Made by a program: the position numbers and the translations under genes. DNA of 64,000 nt from NCBI RefSeq assembly GCF_001854325.1, contig NZ_CP017754.1, forward strand, positions 1,798,001 through 1,862,000. The letters are read 5' to 3'. Numbering within the stretch: position 1 is the stretch's first letter; each line of letters begins with the position of its first letter. This DNA is from Cupriavidus malaysiensis. Lineage in GTDB: Bacteria; Pseudomonadota; Gammaproteobacteria; Burkholderiales; Burkholderiaceae. Under the pieces are notes generated by a model. It was not told the DNA's origin and made no database searches. It saw only the letters and a program-made list of their open reading frames with translations. Below, piece after piece: positions 46,985-59,718 of this stretch.

Positions 46985-47821
46985 GTGCGCTACAGGATCC
47001 GCCACCACACCGTCTACCGTTACGCGGAGCCCGTGCGGCGCAGCGTCCATGAGCTGCGCCTGGCGCCGCGCTCGGGGCCGCTGCAGGCGGTCCATGGCTG
47101 GCAGATCGCGGCGCCCGGCCGGCTGTCGGAAGCGCGCGACGGCTTCGGCAACATCGTCCACAGCTTCACCCTCGGCGCGCCGAGCGACACCATCGGCATC
47201 ACCGCCTGGGGCGAGGTGGAGGTGCTGGGAATGCAGGCCGGGACGCACGGCGCCTTCCAGGACGCCGGCGCCGATGGCGAGGTGCGGGTGTCGCCGCTTT
47301 ACTTCCTCTCGGCGACGCCGCTGACCGCGGCGCCGGCGCCGTTGCGTGCGTTTGCCGCGCCGTTCCTGGCCGCGCGCCGCGATGTGCCGGCGCTGCTGGC
47401 GCTGGCCGCTGCGGTGGCCGCCCGGGTGCGCTACCAGCCCAATGCCACCAGCGTGGATACGGCGGCGGCGGAGGCCTTTGCGCGTGGCGCCGGCGTGTGC
47501 CAGGACCAGGCGCAAGTCATGGTGGCGGCCTGTCGTTCCCTGGGCATCCCGGCGCGCTATGTCAGCGGCTACTTCTACGACCCCAAGGCCGAGGCCCTGG
47601 CGAGCCACGCCTGGGCCGACATCTGCCTCGATGCCGGGCGCGGCCTGTGGTGCAGCATCGATGTCACGCACCGCTGCCTGACCGGGGGGCGCCACGTGCG
47701 CCTCGCGGTGGGGCGAGACTATCCATCGGCTGCACCGATCCGGGGCGTGCGCGAGGGCGGCAGCGGCGAAGCCCTGTCGGTGCGCATCGAGATCATGCCG
47801 GCGCAGGCGGGCGCAGCGTAG
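46985..47821 (+). CDS. Transglutaminase-like cysteine protease
   Basis: A 278-residue protein with an N-terminal transglutaminase-N beta domain (YRIRHHTVYRYAEPVRRSVHELRLAPRS) and a transglutaminase core. The catalytic triad is Cys172 (GVCQDQAQ), His208 (SHAWADI) and Asp226. It starts at GTG 46985, 18 bp after the alpha-E gene. Family members hydrolyse or re-ligate amide bonds; no signal peptide is seen, so it should act in the cytoplasm. Confidence 0.93.
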   Translation: MRYRIRHHTVYRYAEPVRRSVHELRLAPRSGPLQAVHGWQIAAPGRLSEARDGFGNIVHSFTLGAPSDTIGITAWGEVEVLGMQAGTHGAFQDAGADGEVRVSPLYFLSATPLTAAPAPLRAFAAPFLAARRDVPALLALAAAVAARVRYQPNATSVDTAAAEAFARGAGVCQDQAQVMVAACRSLGIPARYVSGYFYDPKAEALASHAWADICLDAGRGLWCSIDVTHRCLTGGRHVRLAVGRDYPSAAPIRGVREGGSGEALSVRIEIMPAQAGAA

Positions 47822-47981
47822 TCCCGCGGGGGGGGGCGGGAGGGCGTGGGCGCGCGCAACCGAGGGATGCCTCCAGCGGCGCCGCGGCCGCCGGCGCTAG
47901 AATGATGCCCGCAAGATCCCGGCGGCCGGCCTGGCCGCCGGGCCCGCCTTTGCACGACAACCCAAGGTATCCGAGAAGAAG

Positions 47982-48803
47982 ATGACGTACTGCGTGGCCA
48001 TGCGGCTCGATGCCGGCCTGGTATTCCTGTCCGACTCCCGCACCAATGCCGGCGTCGATGCCGTCGCCACCGCGCGCAAGATGACGGTGTTCGAGGAGCC
48101 GGGCGACCGGGTCATGGTGCTGATGACGGCCGGCAACCTGGCCATCAGCCAGGCGGTGCGCCAGATCCTGGTGGAAGGGCGCGACGAGGCGCGCTCGCTG
48201 TGGAAGGCGCGTGACATGTTCGAGGCTGCAACCCTGGTCGGCGATGCCGTGCGCCAGGTGCATAAGCGCGACGCCCACGCGCTGCGCGAGGCCGGTATCG
48301 AATTCAACGTCAGCATGATCTTCGGCGGCCAGGTCCGCGGCGAGCGGGCCCGCCTGTTTCAACTCTACGCGGCCGGCAACTTCGTCGAGGCCATGCCCGA
48401 GAACTGCTACTTCCAGATCGGCGAGGCCAAGTACGGCAAGCCCATCGTGGACCGCGTGGTGCAGCCTTCGATGCCGTTGGGGGAAGCGGCGAAATGCGCG
48501 CTGATCTCGATGGATTCGACGTTGAAGTCGAATATTTCGGTGGGTTTGCCACTCGACCTGCTGGTCTATGAAGCGGATGCGCTGCGCGTCACGCGCTTCG
48601 TCAACATCGACGAGAAGAACGCCTATTTCCGCATGATCCGCGATACCTGGGGGCAGCGCCTGCGCCAGGTTTTCGGCGAGATCAGCGATCCGCAGTGGGA
48701 TGCTTCCCTGCCGGCCGAATTCCCGCTGGCCCGCCAGGGCGAAGCCGACCGCTGGGGCCAGCCGGTGCGCGCGCGCCGGCGGCGCCCGGGCACGCCGGCT
48801 TGA
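47982..48803 (+). CDS. Anbu (bacterial proteasome-related) peptidase
   Basis: A 273-residue Ntn-hydrolase of the Anbu type, ancestral to proteasome beta and HslV subunits. The N-terminus MTYCVAMRLDAGLVFLSDSRTNAG leaves Thr2 as the expected nucleophile after Met removal, with Asp and Lys residues of the catalytic set following (DSRTNAG, ARKMTVFE). The C-terminal part is extended relative to HslV, as in Anbu, and ends in an Arg-rich tail. It lies in the Anbu-typical neighbourhood and 10 bp before the alpha/beta hydrolase gene. Confidence 0.92.
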   Translation: MTYCVAMRLDAGLVFLSDSRTNAGVDAVATARKMTVFEEPGDRVMVLMTAGNLAISQAVRQILVEGRDEARSLWKARDMFEAATLVGDAVRQVHKRDAHALREAGIEFNVSMIFGGQVRGERARLFQLYAAGNFVEAMPENCYFQIGEAKYGKPIVDRVVQPSMPLGEAAKCALISMDSTLKSNISVGLPLDLLVYEADALRVTRFVNIDEKNAYFRMIRDTWGQRLRQVFGEISDPQWDASLPAEFPLARQGEADRWGQPVRARRRRPGTPA

Positions 48804-48813
48804 GGGGGAGGCG

Positions 48814-49620
48814 ATGCGCGAGATCATCCACTTTTCCCATGCCAACGGCTTTCCCGTCTCCACCTACCGCAAGCTGTTCGGCCTGCTCGAGGACGATTTC
48901 GAACTGCGCGCCGTCGAACGCTATGGCCATCATCCGGACTATCCGGTCACGCGGGAATGGCCGCACCTGGTCGAGCAGCTGCTGGCCTCGATCGATGAGC
49001 GCTACCGCGAGCCGGTCTGGCTGGTCGGGCACTCGCTGGGCGGCTTCCTGTCGCTGATGGCCGCGTTGCGGCGCCCGGCGCGCGTGCGCGGCGTGCTGAT
49101 GCTCGATTCGCCGGTCATCGCCGGCTGGCGGGCCTCGCTGCTGAAGGCCGCGCAGGCGCTCGGCCTGGACGAGCGGCCCAGTCCGGCGGCGGCCGCCAAG
49201 CGGCGCCGCACGCACTGGCCCGACGCGGAGTCGGTCTGGCAGCACTTCAAGTCCAAGCCGAACTTCGCCGTGTGGGACGAGGAGGTGCTGCGCGACTATG
49301 TCGAGCACGGCACCGAGGCCACGGGCAAGGCGCAGGAACGCCGGCTGCGTTTCGAGCGCCAGGTGGAATACGACATCTACCGGACCCTGCCTACCAGCCT
49401 GGGACGCCAGTTGGCGGGCGGGGCGCCGGTGCCCGTGGCCTTTATCGCCGGCACCCGCTCGCGCGAGGTGCGGCAGTGCGGCATGGGTGCCACGCGCAGG
49501 CTGGTGGGCGAGCACCTGCGCTTCATCGAGGGCGGCCACCTGTATCCGATGGAGCAGCCCGGACAGACCGCGGTGCTGGTGCGGGAATTGATCGGCGCGA
49601 TGCGCGCGGCGGGGCACTGA
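48814..49620 (+). CDS. Alpha/beta hydrolase
   Basis: A 268-residue cytosolic hydrolase with nucleophile elbow VGHSLGGF and a preceding HANGFP oxyanion-type turn (SHANGFPVSTY). The catalytic His is in EGGHLYPM near the end. The start ATG at 48814 follows the Anbu stop by 10 bp, which suggests co-translation with the peptidase. The substrate is unknown. Confidence 0.88.
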   Translation: MREIIHFSHANGFPVSTYRKLFGLLEDDFELRAVERYGHHPDYPVTREWPHLVEQLLASIDERYREPVWLVGHSLGGFLSLMAALRRPARVRGVLMLDSPVIAGWRASLLKAAQALGLDERPSPAAAAKRRRTHWPDAESVWQHFKSKPNFAVWDEEVLRDYVEHGTEATGKAQERRLRFERQVEYDIYRTLPTSLGRQLAGGAPVPVAFIAGTRSREVRQCGMGATRRLVGEHLRFIEGGHLYPMEQPGQTAVLVRELIGAMRAAGH

Positions 49621-49739
49621 TAGCGGTGTCCGGCGGCGTGCGCCGGGCAGGTGCCGCGGGCAAGCGCTGCATAGGCCATGGCGTGCCCGGCCGGCGGCTG
49701 CGCGGCGAATTTCGCGGCCGCGTGGGGCGGGCTCTCATG

Positions 49740-51424
<1,685 letters not shown>

Positions 51425-51448
51425 GGCCGCGGCAGGCAGGAGAGAGCG

Positions 51449-52318
<870 letters not shown>

Positions 52319-52408
52319 CCGACGCCAGGCCTCGCCGCCGGTTCTCCTTGCGGGGCCGGCGGTGACGGCAGGTATCGAAAGACAATACGAAATCATCGGA
52401 GATAGATC

Positions 52409-52699
52409 ATGGCCGCAGGCTATATCATCGCCTACGTCGACGTCACGGACCCCCAGCAGTACGAGGAGTACAAGGTGCTCTCCAGTCATGCCATGCAGGT
52501 GCACGGAGCCGAAGTGCTGGTGCGCGGCGGCCAGACCGGGCAGCTCGAGGGCCAGTGGGCGCCGACGCGCGTGGTGGTGCTGAAGTTCCCCAGTTTCGAG
52601 GCGGCCAAGGCCTTCCACGACAGCGCGGAGTACCGCGCGGCGCGCAAGGCGCGTGAGCATGCGGCGCACATGAACATGATCGTGGTCGAGGGCGTCTGA
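52409..52699 (+). CDS. DUF1330 dimeric ferredoxin-fold protein
   Basis: A 96-residue protein starting MAAGYIIAYVDVTDPQQYEE, the DUF1330 pattern, with FPSFEAAKAFHDSAEY and a conserved C-terminal strand. The family has a dimeric alpha-beta barrel fold and unknown function. It sits between kdsA and eno on the same strand. Confidence 0.93.
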   Translation: MAAGYIIAYVDVTDPQQYEEYKVLSSHAMQVHGAEVLVRGGQTGQLEGQWAPTRVVVLKFPSFEAAKAFHDSAEYRAARKAREHAAHMNMIVVEGV

Positions 52700-52772
52700 A
52701 GCCCTGACGCGCCGAAGCGGGCCTGTCGCGGCCCTCTTCCCGGTTTCCAGCATTTGCAGCTTTTGCAGCTAG

Positions 52773-54095
<1,323 letters not shown>

Positions 54096-54170
54096 GCTGC
54101 CGGGTAGCCGCCGCCGTGCGCCGTCCTTGACGCGTGCGCGACGGCGGCCTCCCTTGCCATTCCGCGGTTC

Positions 54171-54188
54171 GCCCGGCTTCTGCCGGGC
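54171..54188 (+). terminator. Hairpin after eno
   Basis: A 7-bp perfect stem GCCCGGC (54171-54177) / GCCGGGC (54182-54188) with a TTCT loop, followed by CTTTGCG. The T-run is short, so it may attenuate rather than stop transcription before ftsB, whose ATG is 18 bp later. Confidence 0.6.
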
Positions 54189-54206
54189 CTTTGCGTCATA
54201 CGCTCC

Positions 54207-54548
54207 ATGCGCCTGATTTCGCTGCTGTTGTTCGTGCTGTTGCTCGCCATCCAGTATCCGCTCTGGCTGGGCAAGGGAGGCTGGCTGCGCGTCTGGGAGC
54301 TGAACAAGCAGGTCGAGGAACAGAGCGTGCACAACCAGGCGCTCAAGCTGCGCAACGCCAAGCTGGAAGGGGAAGTGAAGGACCTCCAGGACGGCACCGG
54401 CGCCATCGAGGAGCGGGCCCGCTACGAACTGGGCATGGTCAAGGATGGCGAGGTCTTCGTGCAGTTCGTCGCGCCGCCGCCCAAGGTCAGCGCTACGCCG
54501 CCATTGCCGCCGCCGCCCAACTCGCCGGCCGCCACCGGTCGCCACTGA
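54207..54548 (+). CDS. ftsB: Cell division protein FtsB
   Basis: FtsB is a bitopic divisome protein that binds FtsL and FtsQ. The 113-residue product has one N-terminal membrane segment ([20 protein letters not shown]), a coiled coil (residues about 30-75, [24 protein letters not shown]) and the [16 protein letters not shown] segment conserved in the family. A Pro-rich tail follows. Its position after eno is the family norm. Confidence 0.95.
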   Translation: MRLISLLLFVLLLAIQYPLWLGKGGWLRVWELNKQVEEQSVHNQALKLRNAKLEGEVKDLQDGTGAIEERARYELGMVKDGEVFVQFVAPPPKVSATPPLPPPPNSPAATGRH

Positions 54549-54693
54549 GCCGACCCGGCATCATCCGCCCGTTCCGGGCCCGCCCGCCGTCCGGCCGGGC
54601 TGCTCACCGCCTCAAGCTGCCTTCCCCGCGCATCCGGCCGCCATCCGGCGGATCATCCGCGCCGGCTTCGCGCCGGCCGCGCCTCGTCGAGCC

Positions 54694-55197
54694 TTACCAC
54701 CACCCGTACGGATAGCCGCCCCAACCCCAGTAGCCGGGTGCGCCGAAGCCGACCGAGCCGCCCCAGCGGCCGCCGCTCCAGCCGCCGTAGTAGACACTCC
54801 AGGCGGGGGCCGGCGCGTAATAGTAGCGGGCCAGGGCTTCGGCCTGCCGTTCTTGCGCGATGGCGGCCTCCTGCTCGCGCAGGACCTGCTGGTTCAGGGC
54901 ATCGAGACGCTGCTTCTGCTGCGGTGTCAGCGCAGCGTCAGACGCGCCGGTGACGCCAGTGGCGCCAGTCGCACCAGTCGCACCAGTCGCACCAGTCGCA
55001 CCAGTCGCACCAGTCGCGGCATCGGGGGCCAGGCGATAGGTGGGAGGCGAGCCGTTGCTGTCGCGTGGCAGTTCGGCGCAGCCGCCGGCGGTGAGCAGCG
55101 CGGCGATACCGGCCAGGGCCGCCGCCCTGGCGCGCGGGCGCGTTTGCCGTAGCGGTGGCAGCGCGGAGCGGCGGACTGGAGGGAAGCGCGTGGACAT
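54694..55197 (-). CDS. Lipoprotein-like protein with Gly-Ala-Thr repeats
   Basis: A 167-residue envelope protein. The N-terminus carries a basic start and hydrophobic stretch ending in a lipobox-like TAGGC (Cys about residue 40). A run of six GAT triplets with a GVT variant follows (about residues 61-80), then a coiled-coil helix (TPQQKQRLDALNQQVLREQEAAIAQERQAEALA) and a Gly/Trp/Tyr-rich C-terminus ending PYGWW. The GAT stretch is encoded by a 9-bp tandem repeat. The start is put at ATG 55197 because GAGG is well spaced; an ATG two codons upstream (55203) is also possible. I do not know a function. Confidence 0.75.
   Translation of the reverse strand: MSTRFPPVRRSALPPLRQTRPRARAAALAGIAALLTAGGCAELPRDSNGSPPTYRLAPDAATGATGATGATGATGATGATGVTGASDAALTPQQKQRLDALNQQVLREQEAAIAQERQAEALARYYYAPAPAWSVYYGGWSGGRWGGSVGFGAPGYWGWGGYPYGWW
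54952..55014. repeat. In-frame 9-bp tandem repeat, unit CGCACCAGT, within the lipoprotein gene
   Basis: Seven 9-bp units, the last five (54970-55014) exact copies of CGCACCAGT, lie inside the lipoprotein gene and encode Gly-Ala-Thr triplets on the minus strand. Copy-number change would lengthen or shorten the protein without frameshift. Confidence 0.93.
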
Positions 55198-55275
55198 GGT
55201 CATGCCTCGAAGGGATCGACTTCCCGTTGGACCACATGCCCGCGCCGGTGGTTTCCGCCGGCGCGGCGGTTTGCC

Positions 55276-56310
55276 TCAGTGGTGCTGGTGGGCACCGTCG
55301 CCGGCACCGGTCGCGGTCGGTGCCGGGGCGAACAGCTGGGCGCAATCGACCGCGTCGAAGTGGTACTGCTGGCCGCAGAAGTCGCAGCGGATATCGGCAG
55401 CGCCGCGTTCGGCCAGCAGGCCTTCGATCTCCTCGCGGCCCAGCGATTGCAGCATGCCGGCCACCTTGGCGCGCGAGCAGGAGCAGCGGAACTGCGGGCG
55501 CGCCGGCTCGAACACGCGCAGGCCGGCCGCCTGCAGGTCTTCCCAGAACAGCCGGCGCAGTAGCGTGTCGGGCGATTCCGCCAGCAGTTCCGGTGCCTTC
55601 AGCGTGGCGCCGAGCTGGCAGGCACGGTCCCAGGTGTCGAGATCCTGTGCCTGGCCGACGCCGTCCAGCGCGCCGCCGGTCTCGCCGACCACGGCCGCTT
55701 CGCGCGCATGGCCGGCTTCCAGCGTGCCACCGTAGGAGGGCAGCTTCTGCAGCAGCATGCCGGCCGCGACCTGGTCGTCGGCTGCCAGCCAGAGCCGCGT
55801 GTCGAGCTGCTCGGAGCTGTGCATATAGTGTTCGAGCACCTCGCTCATCGACGCCAGTGGCCCGTTCTCGTCGGCCAGCGGCACGATGCCCTGGTAGGGC
55901 TGCTGGCCGGGCAGCTTGTCGTGTGGATCGAGCGTGATGGCGAAACGGCCGCGGCCGCCGACATTGACCAGTTCGGCGAGGGTCGCGTCGTCGGCCAGCT
56001 CGACATCCTCTGCCAGCTTGGCGGTCGCGCGCAGGCTCAGGTCGGACAGGCACTCGACCACCAGCATGCGCACCGGGCCGTCGCCGTGCAGCTGCATGAC
56101 CAGGGCCCCGTTGAACTTGAGGTTGGCCGACAGCAGCGCCGCCGCCGCCATCATCTCGCCGAGCAGCTGGCGCACCGGGGCCGGATAGTGCTGGCGTTCC
56201 AGCACCTCCCGCCAGGTGGATTCGAGCCGGACCAGTTCGCCGCGCACGGGGGCCGCGTCGAACAGGAATTTCTGCAGGGTATCTGGGGAGCGGGTATCGG
56301 TCACAATCAC
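55276..56310 (-). CDS. hslO: Redox-regulated chaperone Hsp33
   Basis: Hsp33 is a holdase activated by oxidation of a C-terminal zinc centre. The 344-residue protein has the conserved N-terminal beta domain (MMAAAALLSANLKFNGALVMQL) and the zinc ligands CxC (RCSCSRAKV) and CxxC (RCDFCGQQY). The C-terminus is extended with a His/Gly tail. Start codons are GTG at 56310 or GTG at 56304; I use the first. It is followed by no minus-strand partner for about 80 bp, where the repeat lipoprotein begins. Confidence 0.95.
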   Translation of the reverse strand: MIVTDTRSPDTLQKFLFDAAPVRGELVRLESTWREVLERQHYPAPVRQLLGEMMAAAALLSANLKFNGALVMQLHGDGPVRMLVVECLSDLSLRATAKLAEDVELADDATLAELVNVGGRGRFAITLDPHDKLPGQQPYQGIVPLADENGPLASMSEVLEHYMHSSEQLDTRLWLAADDQVAAGMLLQKLPSYGGTLEAGHAREAAVVGETGGALDGVGQAQDLDTWDRACQLGATLKAPELLAESPDTLLRRLFWEDLQAAGLRVFEPARPQFRCSCSRAKVAGMLQSLGREEIEGLLAERGAADIRCDFCGQQYHFDAVDCAQLFAPAPTATGAGDGAHQHH

Positions 56311-56350
56311 TCTTCGGTCAAACGGGTTGGGTTGGGCGCCCGGCCTCGGC

Positions 56351-56875
56351 TCAGTCGAGGCGCTTGAGCTGCGTCTTGTACATGGCCTGGCGCTCGGCGT
56401 AGGTCGCCGCGTTGCGGTACAGGTTGGCCACTTCCTGGTCGTTCAGCTCGCGTACCGCCTTGGCGGGCGCGCCGAGGATCAGGCTGCGGTCGGGGAAGGC
56501 CTTGCCCTCGGTCACCACCGCACCGGCGCCGACCAGGCAGTTCTTGCCGATCACGGCGCGGTTCAGCACCACCGCCTGGATGCCGATCAGCGAGCCCTCG
56601 CCGATGGTGCAGCCGTGCAGCATCGCCTGGTGGCCGATGGTCACGTTGTCGGCGATGTCCAGCGGGCAGCCCGGATCGGTGTGCAGCACCGAGCCTTCCT
56701 GCACATTGCTGCCTTCGCCCACGGTGATCGGCTCATTGTCGCCGCGGATCACCACGCCGGGCCAGACGCTGGCGCGCGCCTTCAGCGTCACGTTGCCGAT
56801 CAGGGTGGCTTCTGCCGCCACGTAGGCGTCGGGGTCGATCTGGGGGGCGAGGTCGCCGAGCTGGTAAAGCGCCAT
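56351..56875 (-). CDS. Gamma carbonic anhydrase-like hexapeptide-repeat protein
   Basis: A 174-residue left-handed beta-helix protein. The hexapeptide turns run through residues about 20-140, and the three His of the gamma-CA metal site appear in SVLHTDPG and TIGHQAMLHGCTIG. The YrdA/CaiE group includes carbonic anhydrase-like enzymes. It is upstream of hslO on the same strand, 40 bp away. Confidence 0.9.
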   Translation of the reverse strand: MALYQLGDLAPQIDPDAYVAAEATLIGNVTLKARASVWPGVVIRGDNEPITVGEGSNVQEGSVLHTDPGCPLDIADNVTIGHQAMLHGCTIGEGSLIGIQAVVLNRAVIGKNCLVGAGAVVTEGKAFPDRSLILGAPAKAVRELNDQEVANLYRNAATYAERQAMYKTQLKRLD

Positions 56876-57006
56876 GGAGTCTCCTGGGCAATGGCTGGGG
56901 GAAAGATGGGGGCCGCCCGGCGTCTTTAAAGAGCCTTGCAGCAGAGCAGGGGGCGCATGCGGCGCGCGCCCGGCCCTACAATGGCGGCAGCCGAGATTTT
57001 ACGCCG

Positions 57007-57909
57007 ATGCCAGACCAGCGACTCAACGACCGGTGCGCCACGGGTGCACCCGATGCCGGACAATCCGATGCCGGACACATTGCCCCGGCCGCTCCGGGGC
57101 GACCATGCCTGCGCGAGCAGGCTCTCCACGTGCTCTGCCTGACCGATGCCCGAGCCAAGGCGACGGCGGCGCGCGAGCTGTACCGGCGTGCCAGTGCCGA
57201 GACCGATGCCGCACTCGGCTGCGGACTCGTGCTGCCGGCGCCTGCCGGTGTCCCCGGCCGTCCCCGGCGGCCCGAGCTGGTGCCGCCGCGCGAGGTCGGG
57301 CCACGCCGCTCGCCCCATACCGAACTGGGGCGGGCGACCCTGATCCATGCGCTGTCGCATATCGAATTCAATGCGATCAACCTGGCGCTGGATGCGGTGT
57401 GGCGCTTCGCCGATATGCCGCCGGCCTACTACCGCGACTGGCTGCGCGTAGCCGACGAGGAGGCCCTGCACTTCACGCTGCTGGCCGACCATCTCGCCAC
57501 GCTCGGCCATGCCTACGGCGATTTCCCCGCCCACAACAGCTTATGGGAGATGGCCGACAAGACCGCCGGCGACGTGCTGGCGCGCATGGCCCTGGTGCCG
57601 CGCACGCTGGAGGCGCGCGGGCTGGATGCGTCGCCCGCGGTGCGTGCGCGCCTGGCGGCGGCGGGAGACCATGCGGCCGCCGCCATCCTCGACATCATCC
57701 TGCGCGACGAGGTAGGCCACGTGGCTATCGGCAACCGCTGGTTCCGCTGGCTGTGCGCGGTGCGCGGGCTCGACCCGGTATCGAGCTACGCGGAGCTGGC
57801 GGCGCACCATGGCGCGCCGCGCCTCAAGCCGCCGTTCAACCTGCCGGCACGCCGCGCCGCGGGCTTCGACGACGATGAGCTGGCCTGGCTCACGGCGCAA
57901 CAGGATTAG
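57007..57909 (+). CDS. DUF455 ferritin-like protein
   Basis: A 300-residue protein of the DUF455 family with a ferritin-like four-helix core. The putative di-metal ligands are in HALSHIEFNAINLALDA, DEEALHFTLL and RDEVGHVAIGNRW (E-x-x-H pattern). The first about 45 residues are low-complexity. Function is unknown. It is divergent from the gamma carbonic anhydrase gene, and its stop codon overlaps that of the acyl-CoA synthetase gene on the other strand (57906-57909). Confidence 0.88.
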   Translation: MPDQRLNDRCATGAPDAGQSDAGHIAPAAPGRPCLREQALHVLCLTDARAKATAARELYRRASAETDAALGCGLVLPAPAGVPGRPRRPELVPPREVGPRRSPHTELGRATLIHALSHIEFNAINLALDAVWRFADMPPAYYRDWLRVADEEALHFTLLADHLATLGHAYGDFPAHNSLWEMADKTAGDVLARMALVPRTLEARGLDASPAVRARLAAAGDHAAAAILDIILRDEVGHVAIGNRWFRWLCAVRGLDPVSSYAELAAHHGAPRLKPPFNLPARRAAGFDDDELAWLTAQQD

Positions 57910-59645
57910 TCTGCAGAGACCGGCGTGGTGGCGCGCTCCGCTTCGAGCTGCCGCAACACGCGCCGCTGGATCTTGCCGGTAGTGGTCATCGGCAACTGCT
58001 CGATGAACTCGATGGCCTTCGGATACTCGTAGGGGGCGAGGCGGCCGCGCACGTGCTGCTGCAGTTCGGCGACCAGCGCGGCATCGGCCGCGGGCGAGCG
58101 CGCCACGCCGGGGCTCAGCACCACGAAGGCCTTGACCACGGCGCCGCGCTCGGGGTCGGGCGAGGGCACCACGGCGCAGTTCGACACGGCTGGATGCTTG
58201 AGCAGGCAGTTCTCGATCTCGTTGGGGCCGATGCGGTAGCCCGAAGACTTGAAGACGTCGTCGGCGCGGCCCTCGTACCAGAGATAACCGTCGTCGTCGA
58301 AGCGCGCCAGGTCGCCGGTGCGGAACCAGCGCAGGCCGTCGTGGCTCGCATACTTGGCCTCGGTCGCTGCCTCGTTGCGCCAGTACCCGAGAAAGATGAC
58401 CGGGTCGGCGTGGCCGGCGCGGTCGGTGGCACATACCGCCACCTCGCCGATCTCGCCGCCGGCGCAGGGCCGGCCGTCGTCGTCGATCACGGCCACGCGG
58501 TGGCCGGGATAGGGCCGGCCCATCGAACCCGCGCGCGCGGGCCAGCCCAGGCGGCCGTCGTCGTACTGGGCGGCGCAGTTGCCGACCACATAGTTGATCT
58601 CGGTCTGCCCGAACATCTCGTTGACGATGACGCCGAAGGCCTCGCGGCACCAGGCGAAGACGGTGTCGCCGACCGCCTCGCCAGCGCTCATCAGCGCGCG
58701 CAGCCGCAGCCGGTAGCGCTCCGCCGGGCGCGGGCAGGCCTTCATCATCTGCTTGAGCGCGGTGGGGAAGAGGAAGGTATTGGTGACCTGGTAGCGCTCC
58801 AGCAGCGTGAAGGCGACCTCGGCCGAGAAGCGACCCTGGTAGCCCACGATGGGTTTGCCGAAGTAGAGCGCCGGCATCAGCGCATCCCATAGGCCACCGG
58901 TCCACGCCCAGTCGGCCGGGCTCCAGAACACGTCGTCGTCCTGCGGGTACCAGTTCTGCGAGCAGACGAAGCCGGGCAGGTTGCCCAGCAGCGCACGGTG
59001 CGGCAGCAGCGCGCCCTTGGGTTGGCCGGTGGTGCCGCTGGTGTAGATCAGCACCGCGCCGTCGTCGGCGCGCGTCGGCTCGGGCGTGAAGTCGGCCGGC
59101 CCGGCGGCCAGCAGCGCCTCCCAGCCATGGTCGGCCCCGGCGGCGGCCGCGCCGACGCCGATCACCGTTTCCAGCGCCGCGCACTCGCCGCGCGCCGCCA
59201 GCAGGTTGTCGAGCGAGCCCTCGTCGGCGATGGCCACGCGCGCGCCGCCGTGTTCCAGCCGGTAGGCCAGGGCCTCGGGGCCGAACAGCATCGACAGCGG
59301 CATGGCGATGGCGGCCAGCTGGTAGACCGCCATGTGCGCGACCACGGTCTCGATACGCTGCGGCAGGATGATGGCGACGCGGTCGCCGCGCCCCACGCCG
59401 AGCGCCCGCAGGGCTCGCGAGAGACGGTTGGCGGCGGCCTGGATGTCGGCGAAGCTGTGGCTCGCGCGCCGGCCGTCCTCGTGCTCCGCATGGACGGCGA
59501 TGCGCTGCGCGGTGGCGGGGTCGCGTGCCCAGCGCGTGCAGCATGCCTCGGCCAGGTTGAAGGTCTCGGGCACGTCCCAGCGGAACGATTCGTGCAGCGC
59601 GGCGTAGTCGTCGCGCCGGGTGGCCGGCAGGGCGGCGGATGGCAT
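57906..59645 (-). CDS. AMP-binding acyl-CoA synthetase
   Basis: A 579-residue ANL-superfamily acyl-CoA synthetase. The P-loop LIYTSGTTGQPKGALLPH, the core FGQTEINYVVGN and the C-terminal catalytic Lys in TTGKIQRRVLRQLE are seen, along with GRADDVFKSSGYRIGPNEIE. The architecture is that of medium-chain or acetoacetyl-like synthetases; the acid substrate is unknown. It is divergent from a hydrolase gene with an operator-like palindrome between the two. Confidence 0.92.
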   Translation of the reverse strand: MPSAALPATRRDDYAALHESFRWDVPETFNLAEACCTRWARDPATAQRIAVHAEHEDGRRASHSFADIQAAANRLSRALRALGVGRGDRVAIILPQRIETVVAHMAVYQLAAIAMPLSMLFGPEALAYRLEHGGARVAIADEGSLDNLLAARGECAALETVIGVGAAAAGADHGWEALLAAGPADFTPEPTRADDGAVLIYTSGTTGQPKGALLPHRALLGNLPGFVCSQNWYPQDDDVFWSPADWAWTGGLWDALMPALYFGKPIVGYQGRFSAEVAFTLLERYQVTNTFLFPTALKQMMKACPRPAERYRLRLRALMSAGEAVGDTVFAWCREAFGVIVNEMFGQTEINYVVGNCAAQYDDGRLGWPARAGSMGRPYPGHRVAVIDDDGRPCAGGEIGEVAVCATDRAGHADPVIFLGYWRNEAATEAKYASHDGLRWFRTGDLARFDDDGYLWYEGRADDVFKSSGYRIGPNEIENCLLKHPAVSNCAVVPSPDPERGAVVKAFVVLSPGVARSPAADAALVAELQQHVRGRLAPYEYPKAIEFIEQLPMTTTGKIQRRVLRQLEAERATTPVSAD

Positions 59646-59706
59646 CGGGTGTCTCCAGTCGGTCCGAGGCCCGCCGGCCCGCGCACGACGCCGGGCGGCG
59701 AGCCGT

Positions 59707-59712
59707 TATAAT
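59707..59712 (+). promoter_or_regulatory. -10 element TATAAT in front of the hydrolase gene
   Basis: An exact TATAAT lies directly upstream of the operator-like palindrome, 97 bp before the hydrolase ATG. The -35 region is weak, as would be expected of an activated or repressed promoter. Confidence 0.6.
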
Positions 59713-59718
59713 CGCGGT

